Below, piece after piece: positions 40,301 through 52,930 of a stretch of DNA of 64,000 bases. The position numbers and the translations under genes were made by a program. The notes under the pieces were generated by a model. It searched no databases, was not told the origin of the DNA, and saw only the letters and a list, made by a program, of their open reading frames with translations. Each line of letters starts with the position of its first letter. Position 1 is the stretch's first letter. Origin of the DNA: Luzula sylvatica (lineage: Eukaryota > Streptophyta > Magnoliopsida > Poales > Juncaceae); the NCBI GenBank assembly GCA_946800325.1, contig OX326959.1:6468501-6532500 (forward strand), read 5' to 3'.

Positions 40301-43284
40301 TAAACGCTTTGAGGAGTTCAAATAACGTGTTTTTAGATCATTTGTATCGTATCTTTTACTACATAACTTTTCACCGAATTTCACAAACACTAAGAAACTT
40401 TGTTTTTCGATTCAAAACAAGATTTTAACGCTTTGAGGAGTTCAAATAACGTGTTTTTAGATCATTTGTAACGTATCTTTTATTACATAACTTTTCACCG
40501 AATTTCACAAACACTAAGAAAGTTTGTTTTTAGATTCAAAACAAGATTTTAACGCTTTGAGGAGTTCAAATAACGTGTTTTTAGATCATTTGTATCGTAT
40601 CTTTTACTACATAACTTTTCACCAAATTTCACAAACACTAAGAAAGTTTGTTTTTAGATTCAAAACAAGATTTTAACGCTTTGAGGAGTTCAAATAACGT
40701 GTTTTTAGATCATTTGTATCGTATCTTTTAGTACATAACTTTTCACCAAATTTCACAAACACTAAGAAAGTTTGTTTTCCGGTTCAAAACAAGTTTGTAA
40801 CGCTTTGAGGAGTTCAAATAACATGTTTTTAGATCATTTGTATCGTATCGTTTACTACATAACTTTTCACCAAATTTCACAAACACTATGAAAGTTTGTT
40901 TTTCGATTCAAAACAAGATTTTAACACTTTGAGGAGTTCAAATAACGTGTTTTTAGATCATTTGTATCGTATCTTTTACTACATAACTTTTCACCAAATT
41001 TCACAAACACTAAGAAAGTTTGTTTTTCAATTCTAAACAAGATTTTAACGCTTTGAGGAGTTCAATTAACGTGTTTTTAGATCATTTGTATCGTATCTTT
41101 TACTACATAACTTTTCACCGAATTTCACAAACACTAAGAAAGTTTCTTTTTCGATTCAAAACAAGATTTTAACGCTTTGAGGAGTTCAAATAACGTGTTT
41201 TTAGATCATTTGTATCGTATGTTTAGTACATAACTTTTCACCAAATTTCACAAACACTAAAGAAAGTTTGTTTTTAGATTCAAAACAAGATTTTAACGCT
41301 TTGAGGAGTTCAAATAACGTGTTTTTAGATCATTTGTATCTTATCTTCTAGTAAATAACTTTTCACCAAATTTCACAAACACAAAGAAAGTTTGTTTTTA
41401 GATTCAAAACAAGATTTTAACGCTTTGAGGAGTTCAAATAACGTGGTTTTAGATCATTTGAATGGTATCTTTTAGTACATAACTTTTCACCAAATTTCAC
41501 AAACACTAAGACAGTTTGTTTTTAGATTCAAAACAAGGTTTTAACGCTTTGAGGAGTTCAAATAACGTGTTTTTAGATCATTTGTATCGTATCTTTTACT
41601 ACATAACTTTTCACCGAATTTCACAAACACTAAGAAATATTGTTTTTCGATTCAAAACAAGATTTAAACGCTTTGAGGAGTTCAAATAACGTGTTTTTAG
41701 ATCATTTGTATCGTATCTTTTACTACATAACTTTTCACCAAATTTCACAAACACTAAGAAAGTTTGTTTTTCAATTCAAAACAAGATTTTAACGCTTTGA
41801 GGAGTTCAAATAACGTGTTTTTAGATTATTTGTATCGTATCTTTTACTACATAACTTTTCACCAAATTTCACAAACACTAAGAAAGTTTGTTTTTAGATT
41901 CAAAACAAGATTTTAACGCTTTGAGGAGTTCACATAACTTGTTTTTAGATCATTTGTATCGTATCTCTTACTACATAAATTTTCACCAAATTTCACAAAC
42001 ACTAAGAAAGTTTGTTTTTCGATTCAAAACAAGATTTTAACGCTTTGAGGAGTTCAAATAACGTGTTTTTAGATCATTTGTATCGTATCTTTTAGTACAT
42101 AACTTTTCACCAAATTTCACAAACACTAAGAAAGTTTGTTTTCCGGTTCAAAACAAGATTTTAACGCTTTGAAGAGTTCAAATAACGTGTTTTTAGATCA
42201 TTTGTATCGTATCTTTTACTACATAACTTTTCACCAAATTTCACAAACACTAAGAAAGTTTGTTTTTAGATTCAAAACAAGATTTTAACGATTTGAGGAG
42301 TTCAAATAACGTGTTTTTATATCATTTGTATCGTATCGTTTACTACATAACTTTTCACCAAATTTCACAAACACTAAGAAAGTTTGTTTTTCGATTCAAA
42401 ACAAGATTTTAACGCTTTGAGGTGTTCAAATAACGTGTTTTTAGATCATTTGTATGGTATCTTTTCCTACATAACTTTTCACCCAATTTCACAAACACTA
42501 AGAAAGTTTGTTTTTCGATTCAAAACAAGATTTTAACGCTTTGAGGAGTTCAAATAACGTGTTTTTAGATCATTTGTATCGTATCTTTTACTACATAACT
42601 TTTCACCGAATTTCACAAACACTAAGAAAGTTTGTTTTTCGATTCAAAACAAGATTTTAACGCTTTGAGGAGTTCAAATAACGTGTTTTTAGATCATTTG
42701 TATCGTATCTTTTACTACATAACTTTTCACCGAATTTCACAAACACTAAGAAAGTTTGTTTTTCAATTCAAAACAAGATTTTAACGCTTTGAGGAGTTCA
42801 AATAACGTGTTTTTAGATCATTTGTATCGTATCTTTTACTACATAACTTTTCACCAAATTTCACAAACACTAAGAAAGTTTGTTTTTAGACTCAAAACAA
42901 GATTTTAACGCTTTGAGGAGTTCAAATAACGTGTTTTTCGATCATTTGTATCGTATGTTTTAGTACATAACTTTTCACCAAATTTCACAAACACTAAAGA
43001 AAGTTTGATTTTAGATTCAAAACAAGATTTTAACGCTTTGGGGAGTTCAAATAACGTGTTTTTAGATCATTTGTATCGTATCTTTTAGTAAATAACTTTT
43101 CACCAAATTTCACAAACACAAAGAAAGTTTGTTTTTAGATTCAAAACAAGATTTTAACGGTTTGAGGAGTTCAAATAACGTGTTTTTAGATCATTTGAAT
43201 CGTATCTTTTACTACATAACTTTTCACCAAATTTCACAAACACTAAGAAAGTTTGTTTTTAGACTCAAAACAAGATTTTAACGC
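37330..43284 (+). repeat. 48-monomer higher-order unit, copy 1 (5,954 bp)
   Basis: The TTTCCACCG barcode at 37,391 recurs at 43,345 and 50,044; CAAGCTTTT at 38,806 recurs at 44,760; GTAACG at 40,468 recurs at 46,423; GAAATATT at 41,634 recurs at 47,589. The period is 5,954-5,955, that is 48 x 124 plus two or three bases. Copy 1 differs from copy 2 by a patch at about 40,165-40,430 (see findings) and by private changes such as GTGTTTTCAG near 39,710 and CACTGAG near 39,398. Confidence 0.85.
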
Positions 43285-46200
43285 TTTGAGGAGTTCAAAT
43301 TACGTGTTTTTAGATCATTTGTATCGTATCTTTTACTACATAACTTTCCACCGAATTTCACAAACACTAAGAAAGTTTGTTTTTCGATTCAAAACAAGAT
43401 TTAAACGCTTTGAGGAGTTCAAATAACGTGTTTTTAGATCATTTGTATCGTATCTTTTACTACATAACTTTTCACCAAATTTCACAGACACTAAGAAAGT
43501 TTGTTTTTCAATTCAAAACAAGATTTTAACGCTTTCAGGAGTTCACATAACGTGTTTTTAGATCATTTGTATCGTATCTTTTACTACATAACTTTTCACC
43601 AAATTTCACAAACACTAAGAAAGTTTGTTTTTCGACTCAAAACAAGATTTTAACGCTTTGAGGTGTTCAAATAACGTGTTTTTAGATCATTTGTATCGTA
43701 TGTTTTAGTACATAACTTTTCACCAAATTTCACAAACACTAAGAAAGTTTGTTTTTAGATTCAAAACAAGATTTTAACGCTTTGAGGAGTTCAAATAACG
43801 TGTTTTTAGATCATTTGTATCGTATCTTTTACTACATAACTTTTCACCGAATTTCACAAACACTAAGAAAGTTTGTTTTTCGATTCAAAACAAGATTTTA
43901 ACGCTTTGAGGAGTTCAAATAACGTGTTTTTAGATCATTTGTATTGTATCTTTTACTACATAACTTTTCACCAAATTTCACAAACACTAACAAAGTTTGT
44001 TTTTCAATTCAAAACAAGATTTTAACGCTTTGAGGAGTTCAAATAACGTGTTTTTAGATCATTTGTATCGTATCTTTTACTACATAACTTTTCACCAAAT
44101 TTCACAAACGCTAAGAAAGTTTGTTTTTAGATTCAAAACAAGATTATAACGCTTTGAGGAGTTCAAATAACGTGTTTTTAGATCATTTGTATCGTATCTT
44201 TTACTACATAACTTTTCACCAAATTTCACAGACACTAAGAAAGTTTGTTTTTCAATTCAAAACAAGATTTTAACGCTTTCAGGAGTTCACATAACGTGTT
44301 TTTAGATCATTTGTATCGTATCTTTTACTACATAACTTTTCACCAAATTTCACAAACACTAAGAAAGTTTGTTTTTCGACTCAAAACAAGATTTTAACGC
44401 TTTGAGGAGTTCAAATAATGTGTTTTTAGATCATTTGTATCGTATCGTTTACTACATAACTTTTCACTAAATTTCACAAACACTAAGAAAGTTTGTTTTT
44501 CGACTCAAAACAAGATTTTAACGCTTTGAGGAGTTCAAATAACGTGTTTTTAGATCATTTGTATCGTATCTTTTACTACATAACTTTTCACCAAATTTCA
44601 CAAACACTAACAAAGTTTGTTTTTCAATTCAAAACAAGATTTTAACGCTTTGAGGAGTTCAAATAACGTGTTTTTAGATCAATTGTATCGTATCTTTTAG
44701 TACATAACTTTTCACCAAATTTCACAAACACTAAGAAAGTTTGTTTATAGATTCAAAACAAGCTTTTAACGCTTTGAGGAGTTCAAATAACGTGTTTTTA
44801 GATCATTTGTATCGTATCTTTTAGTAAATTACTTTTCACCAAATTTCACAAACACAAAGAAAGTTTGTTTTTAGATTCAAAACAAGATTTTAACGGTTTG
44901 AGGAGTTCAAATAACGTGTTTTTAGATCATTTGAATCGTATCTTTTACTACATAACTTTTCACCAAATTTCACAAACACTAAGAAAGTTTGTTTTTAGAC
45001 TCAAAACAAGATTTTAACGCTTTGAGGAGTTCAAATTACGTGTTTTTAGATCATTTGTATCGTATCTTTTACTACATAACTTTCCACCGAATTTCACAAA
45101 CACTAAGAAAGTTTGTTTTTCGATTCAAAACAAGATTTAAACGCTTTGAGGAGTTCAAATAACGTGTTTTTAGATCATTTGTATCGTATCTTTTACTACA
45201 TAACTTTTCACCAAATTTCACAGACACTAAGAAAGTTTGTTTTTCGATTCAAAACAAGATTTTAACGCTTTGAGGAGTTCAAATAATGTGTTTTTAGATC
45301 ATTTGTATCGTATCGTTTACTACATAACTTTTCACTAAATTTCACAAACACTAAGAAAGTTTGTTTTTAGATTCAAAACAAGATTTTAACGCTTTGAGGA
45401 GTTCACATAACGTGTTTTTAGATCATTTGTATCGTATCTTTTACTACATAACTTTTCACCAAATTTCACAAACACTAAGAAAGTTAGCTTTTAGACTCAA
45501 AACAAGATTCTAACGCTTTGAAGAGTTCAAATAACGTGTTTTTAGATCATTTGTATCGTATGTTTTAGTGCATAACTTTTCACCAAATTTCACAAACACT
45601 AAGAAAGTTTGTTTTTAGATTCAAAACAAGATTTTAACTCTTTGAGGAGTTCAAATAACGTGTTTTTAGATCATTTGTATCGTATCTTTTACTACATAAC
45701 TTTTCACCGAATTTCACAAACACTAAGAAAGTTTGATTTTAGATTCAAAACAAGATTTTAACGCTTGGAGGAGTTCAAATAACGTGTTTTTAGATTATTT
45801 GTATCGTATCTTTTACTACATAACTTTTCACCAAATTTCACAAACAATAAGAAAGTTTGTTTTTCAATTCAAAACAAGATTTTAACGCTTTGAGGAGTTC
45901 AAATAACATGTTTTTAGATCATTTGTATCGTATCTTTTACTACATAACTTTTCACCAAATTTCACAAACACTTAGAAAGTTTGTTTTTAGACTCAAAACA
46001 AGATTTTAACGCTTTGAGGAGTTCAAATAACATGTTTTTAGATCATTTATATCGTATGTTTTAGTACATAACTTTTCACCAAATTTCACAAACACTAAGA
46101 AAGAATTGTTTTTAGATTCAAAACAAGATTTTTAACGCTTTGAGGAGTTCAAATAACGTGTTTTTAGATCATTTGTATCGTATCTTTTGCTACATAACTT

Positions 46201-49200
46201 TTCACCGAATTTCACAAACACTAAGAAAGTTTGTTTTTCGATTCAAAACAAGACTTTAACGCTTTGAGGAGTTCAAATAACGTGTTTTTAGATCATTTGT
46301 ATCGTATCTTTTACTACATAACTTTTCACCAAATTTCACAAACGCTAAGAAAGATTGTTTTTCAATTCAAAACAAGATTTTAACGCTTTGAGGAGTTCAA
46401 ATAACGTGTTTTTAGATCATTTGTAACGTATCTTTTATTACATAACTTTTCACCAAATTTCACAAACACTAAGAAAGTTTGTTTTTAGATTCAAAACAAG
46501 ATTTTAACGCTTTGAGGAGTTCAAATAACGTGTTTTTAGATCATTTGTATCGTATCTTTTACTACATAACTTTTCACCAAATTTCACAAACACTAAGAAA
46601 GTTTGTTTTTAGATTCAAAACAAGATTTTAACGCTTTGAGGAGTTCAAATAACGTGTTTTTAGATCATTTGTATCGTATCTTTTAGTACATAACTTTTCA
46701 CCAAATTTCACAAACACTAAGAAAGTTTGTTTTCCGGTTCAAAACAAGTTTGTAACGCTTTGAGGAGTTCAAATAACATGTTTTTAGATCATTTGTATCG
46801 TATCGTTTACTACATAACTTTTCACCAAATTTCACAAACACTATGAAAGTTTGTTTTTCGATTCAAAACAAGATTTTAACACTTTGAGGAGTTCAAATAA
46901 CGTGTTTTTAGATCATTTGTATCGTATCTTTTACTACATAACTTTTCACCAAATTTCACAAACACTAAGAAAGTTTGTTTTTCAATTCTAAACAAGATTT
47001 TAACGCTTTGAGGAGTTCAATTAACGTGTTTTTAGATCATTTGTATCGTATCTTTTACTACATAACTTTTCACCGAATTTCACAAACACTAAGAAAGTTT
47101 GTTTTTCGATTCAAAACAAGATTTTAACGCTTTGAGGAGTTCAAATAACGTGTTTTTAGATCATTTGTATCGTATGTTTAGTACATAACTTTTCACCAAA
47201 TTTCACAAACACTAAAGAAAGTTTGTTTTTAGATTCAAAACAAGATTTTAACGCTTTGAGGAGTTCAAATAACGTGTTTTTAGATCATTTGTATCTTATC
47301 TTCTAGTAAATAACTTTTCACCAAATTTCACAAACACAAAGAAAGTTTGTTTTTAGATTCAAAACAAGATTTTAACGCTTTGAGGAGTTCAAATAACGTG
47401 TTTTTAGATCATTTGAATGGTATCTTTTAGTACATAACTTTTCACCAAATTTCACAAACACTAAGACAGTTTGTTTTTAGATTCAAAACAAGGTTTTAAC
47501 GCTTTGAGGAGTTCAAATAACGTGTTTTTAGATCATTTGTATCGTATCTTTTACTACATAACTTTTCACCGAATTTCACAAACACTAAGAAATATTGTTT
47601 TTCGATTCAAAACAAGATTTAAACGCTTTGAGGAGTTCAAATAACGTGTTTTTAGATCATTTGTATCGTATCTTTTACTACATAACTTTTCACCAAATTT
47701 CACAAACACTAAGAAAGTTTGTTTTTCAATTCAAAACAAGATTTTAACGCTTTGAGGAGTTCAAATAACGTGTTTTTAGATTATTTGTATCGTATCTTTT
47801 ACTACATAACTTTTCACCAAATTTCACAAACACTAAGAAAGTTTGTTTTTAGATTCAAAACAAGATTTTAACGCTTTGAGGAGTTCACATAACTTGTTTT
47901 TAGATCATTTGTATCGTATCTCTTACTACATAAATTTTCACCAAATTTCACAAACACTAAGAAAGTTTGTTTTTCGATTCAAAACAAGATTTTAACGCTT
48001 TGAGGAGTTCAAATAACGTGTTTTTAGATCATTTGTATCGTATCTTTTAGTACATAACTTTTCACCAAATTTCACAAACACTAAGAAAGTTTGTTTTCCG
48101 GTTCAAAACAAGATTTTAACGCTTTGAAGAGTTCAAATAACGTGTTTTTAGATCATTTGTATCGTATCTTTTACTACATAACTTTTCACCAAATTTCACA
48201 AACACTAAGAAAGTTTGTTTTTAGATTCAAAACAAGATTTTAACGATTTGAGGAGTTCAAATAACGTGTTTTTATATCATTTGTATCGTATCGTTTACTA
48301 CATAACTTTTCACCAAATTTCACAAACACTAAGAAAGTTTGTTTTTCGATTCAAAACAAGATTTTAACGCTTTGAGGTGTTCAAATAACGTGTTTTTAGA
48401 TCATTTGTATGGTATCTTTTCCTACATAACTTTTCACCCAATTTCACAAACACTAAGAAAGTTTGTTTTTCGATTCAAAACAAGATTTTAACGCTTTGAG
48501 GAGTTCAAATAACGTGTTTTTAGATCATTTGTATCGTATCTTTTACTACATAACTTTTCACCGAATTTCACAAACACTAAGAAAGTTTGTTTTTCGATTC
48601 AAAACAAGATTTTAACGCTTTGAGGAGTTCAAATAACGTGTTTTTAGATCATTTGTATCGTATCTTTTACTACATAACTTTTCACCGAATTTCACAAACA
48701 CTAAGAAAGTTTGTTTTTCAATTCAAAACAAGATTTTAACGCTTTGAGGAGTTCAAATAACGTGTTTTTAGATCATTTGTATCGTATCTTTTACTACATA
48801 ACTTTTCACCGAATTTCACAAACACTAAGAAAGTTTGTTTTTCGATTCAAAACAAGATTTTAACGCTTTGAGGAGTTCAAATAACGTGTTTTTAGATCAT
48901 TTGTATTGTATCTTTTACTACATAACTTTTCACCAAATTTCACAAACACTAACAAAGTTTGTTTTTCAATTCAAAACAAGATTTTAACGCTTTGAGGAGT
49001 TCAAATAACGTGTTTTTAGATCATTTGTATCGTATCTTTTACTACATAACTTTTCACCAAATTTCACAAACGCTAAGAAAGTTTGTTTTTAGATTCAAAA
49101 CAAGATTATAACGCTTTGAGGAGTTCAAATAACGTGTTTTTAGATCATTTGTATCGTATCTTTTACTACATAACTTTTCACCGAATTTCACAAACACTAA

Positions 49201-49983
49201 GAAAGTTTGTTTTTCGATTCAAAACAAGATTTTAACGCTTTGAGGAGTTCAAATAACGTGTTTTTAGATCATTTGTATTGTATCTTTTACTACATAACTT
49301 TTCACCAAATTTCACAAACACTAACAAAGTTTGTTTTTCAATTCAAAACAAGATTTTAACGCTTTGAGGAGTTCAAATAACGTGTTTTTAGATCATTTGT
49401 ATCGTATCTTTTACTACATAACTTTTCACCAAATTTCACAAACGCTAAGAAAGTTTGTTTTTAGATTCAAAACAAGATTATAACGCTTTGAGGAGTTCAA
49501 ATAACGTGTTTTTAGATCATTTGTATCGTATCTTTTACTACATAACTTTTCACCAAATTTCACAAACACTAAGAAAGTTTGTTTTTAGACTCAAAACAAG
49601 ATTTTAACGCTTTGAGGAGTTCAAATAACGTGTTTTTCGATCATTTGTATCGTATGTTTTAGTACATAACTTTTCACCAAATTTCACAAACACTAAAGAA
49701 AGTTTGATTTTAGATTCAAAACAAGATTTTAACGCTTTGGGGAGTTCAAATAACGTGTTTTTAGATCATTTGTATCGTATCTTTTAGTAAATAACTTTTC
49801 ACCAAATTTCACAAACACAAAGAAAGTTTGTTTTTAGATTCAAAACAAGATTTTAACGGTTTGAGGAGTTCAAATAACGTGTTTTTAGATCATTTGAATC
49901 GTATCTTTTACTACATAACTTTTCACCAAATTTCACAAACACTAAGAAAGTTTGTTTTTAGACTCAAAACAAGATTTTAACGC
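43285..49983 (+). repeat. 48-monomer higher-order unit, copy 2, with six extra monomers
   Basis: Collinear with copy 1 up to about 48,790 at an offset of 5,954-5,955 bp. After about 49,550 the offset becomes 6,699 (TTTTTCGATC barcode at 42,939 and 49,638; CTTTGGGGAG at 43,040 and 49,739; TTTCCACCG at 43,345 and 50,044). The increase is 744 bp, exactly six monomers, located at about 48,790-49,560. Confidence 0.84.
48790..49560 (+). repeat. Inserted pair of 3-monomer units (372 bp each)
   Basis: The triplet GTATTGTATC/CTAACAAAG, then ACGCTAAG, then GATTATAACG occurs twice here: GTATTG is at 48,903 and 49,275, a spacing of exactly 372 bp (3 x 124). The triplet is normally found once per 48-monomer block, for example at 43,940-44,150. 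It therefore appears to have been copied here twice, inserting six monomers next to a CAAATTTC-type unit. This is a small, dateable amplification event. Confidence 0.85.
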
Positions 49984-52930
49984 TTTGAGGAGTTCAAATT
50001 ACGTGTTTTTAGATCATTTGTATCGTATCTTTTACTACATAACTTTCCACCGAATTTCACAAACACTAAGAAAGTTTGTTTTTCGATTCAAAACAAGATT
50101 TAAACGCTTTGAGGAGTTCAAATAACGTGTTTTTAGATCATTTGTATCGTATCTTTTACTACATAACTTTTCACCAAATTTCACAGACACTAAGAAAGTT
50201 TGTTTTTCAATTCAAAACAAGATTTTAACGCTTTCAGGAGTTCACATAACGTGTTTTTAGATCATTTGTATCGTATCTTTTACTACATAACTTTTCACCA
50301 AATTTCACAAACACTAAGAAAGTTTGTTTTTCGACTCAAAACAAGATTTTAACGCTTTGAGGTGTTCAAATAACGTGTTTTTAGATCATTTGTATCGTAT
50401 GTTTTAGTACATAACTTTTCACCAAATTTCACAAACACTAAGAAAGTTTGTTTTTAGATTCAAAACAAGATTTTAACGCTTTGAGGAGTTCAAATAACGT
50501 GTTTTTAGATCATTTGTATCGTATCTTTTACTACATAACTTTTCACCGAATTTCACAAACACTAAGAAAGTTTGTTTTTCGATTCAAAACAAGATTTTAA
50601 CGCTTTGAGGAGTTCAAATAACGTGTTTTTAGATCATTTGTATTGTATCTTTTACTACATAACTTTTCACCAAATTTCACAAACACTAACAAAGTTTGTT
50701 TTTCAATTCAAAACAAGATTTTAACGCTTTGAGGAGTTCAAATAACGTGTTTTTAGATCATTTGTATCGTATCTTTTACTACATAACTTTTCACCAAATT
50801 TCACAAACGCTAAGAAAGTTTGTTTTTAGATTCAAAACAAGATTATAACGCTTTGAGGAGTTCAAATAACGTGTTTTTAGATCATTTGTATCGTATCTTT
50901 TACTACATAACTTTTCACCAAATTTCACAGACACTAAGAAAGTTTGTTTTTCAATTCAAAACAAGATTTTAACGCTTTCAGGAGTTCACATAACGTGTTT
51001 TTAGATCATTTGTATCGTATCTTTTACTACATAACTTTTCACCAAATTTCACAAACACTAAGAAAGTTTGTTTTTCGACTCAAAACAAGATTTTAACGCT
51101 TTGAGGAGTTCAAATAATGTGTTTTTAGATCATTTGTATCGTATCGTTTACTACATAACTTTTCACTAAATTTCACAAACACTAAGAAAGTTTGTTTTTC
51201 GACTCAAAACAAGATTTTAACGCTTTGAGGAGTTCAAATAACGTGTTTTTAGATCATTTGTATCGTATCTTTTACTACATAACTTTTCACCAAATTTCAC
51301 AAACACTAACAAAGTTTGTTTTTCAATTCAAAACAAGATTTTAACGCTTTGAGGAGTTCAAATAACGTGTTTTTAGATCAATTGTATCGTATCTTTTAGT
51401 ACATAACTTTTCACCAAATTTCACAAACACTAAGAAAGTTTGTTTATAGATTCAAAACAAGCTTTTAACGCTTTGAGGAGTTCAAATAACGTGTTTTTAG
51501 ATCATTTGTATCGTATCTTTTAGTAAATTACTTTTCACCAAATTTCACAAACACAAAGAAAGTTTGTTTTTAGATTCAAAACAAGATTTTAACGGTTTGA
51601 GGAGTTCAAATAACGTGTTTTTAGATCATTTGAATCGTATCTTTTACTACATAACTTTTCACCAAATTTCACAAACACTAAGAAAGTTTGTTTTTAGACT
51701 CAAAACAAGATTTTAACGCTTTGAGGAGTTCAAATTACGTGTTTTTAGATCATTTGTATCGTATCTTTTACTACATAACTTTCCACCGAATTTCACAAAC
51801 ACTAAGAAAGTTTGTTTTTCGATTCAAAACAAGATTTAAACGCTTTGAGGAGTTCAAATAACGTGTTTTTAGATCATTTGTATCGTATCTTTTACTACAT
51901 AACTTTTCACCAAATTTCACAGACACTAAGAAAGTTTGTTTTTCGATTCAAAACAAGATTTTAACGCTTTGAGGAGTTCAAATAATGTGTTTTTAGATCA
52001 TTTGTATCGTATCGTTTACTACATAACTTTTCACTAAATTTCACAAACACTAAGAAAGTTTGTTTTTAGATTCAAAACAAGATTTTAACGCTTTGAGGAG
52101 TTCACATAACGTGTTTTTAGATCATTTGTATCGTATCTTTTACTACATAACTTTTCACCAAATTTCACAAACACTAAGAAAGTTAGCTTTTAGACTCAAA
52201 ACAAGATTCTAACGCTTTGAAGAGTTCAAATAACGTGTTTTTAGATCATTTGTATCGTATGTTTTAGTGCATAACTTTTCACCAAATTTCACAAACACTA
52301 AGAAAGTTTGTTTTTAGATTCAAAACAAGATTTTAACTCTTTGAGGAGTTCAAATAACGTGTTTTTAGATCATTTGTATCGTATCTTTTACTACATAACT
52401 TTTCACCAAATTTCACAAACAATAAGAAAGTTTGTTTTTCAATTCAAAACAAGATTTTAACGCTTTGAGGAGTTCAAATAACATGTTTTTAGATCATTTG
52501 TATCGTATCTTTTACTACATAACTTTTCACCAAATTTCACAAACACTTAGAAAGTTTGTTTTTAGACTCAAAACAAGATTTTAACGCTTTGAGGAGTTCA
52601 AATAACATGTTTTTAGATCATTTATATCGTATGTTTTAGTACATAACTTTTCACCAAATTTCACAAACACTAAGAAAGAATTGTTTTTAGATTCAAAACA
52701 AGATTTTTAACGCTTTGAGGAGTTCAAATAACGTGTTTTTAGATCATTTGTATCGTATCTTTTACTACATAACTTTTCACCGAATTTCACAAACACTAAG
52801 AAAGTTTGTTTTTCGATTCAAAACAAGACTTTAACGCTTTGAGGAGTTCAAATAACGTGTTTTTAGATCATTTGTATCGTATCTTTTACTACATAACTTT
52901 TCACCAAATTTCACAAACGCTAAGAAAGAT
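49984..52930 (+). repeat. 48-monomer higher-order unit, copy 3, incomplete
   Basis: Continues at an offset of 6,699 from copy 2 (TAGCTTTT at 45,485 and 52,184). It lacks the monomer with the CTTGGAGG and GATTATTTG variants that copies 1 and 2 carry after AACTCTTTG: at about 52,390 the sequence passes directly to the AACAATAAG unit. The block ends after the ACGCTAAGAAAGATTG unit near 52,930, where the array switches to the 25-26 kb-like segment. Confidence 0.82.
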
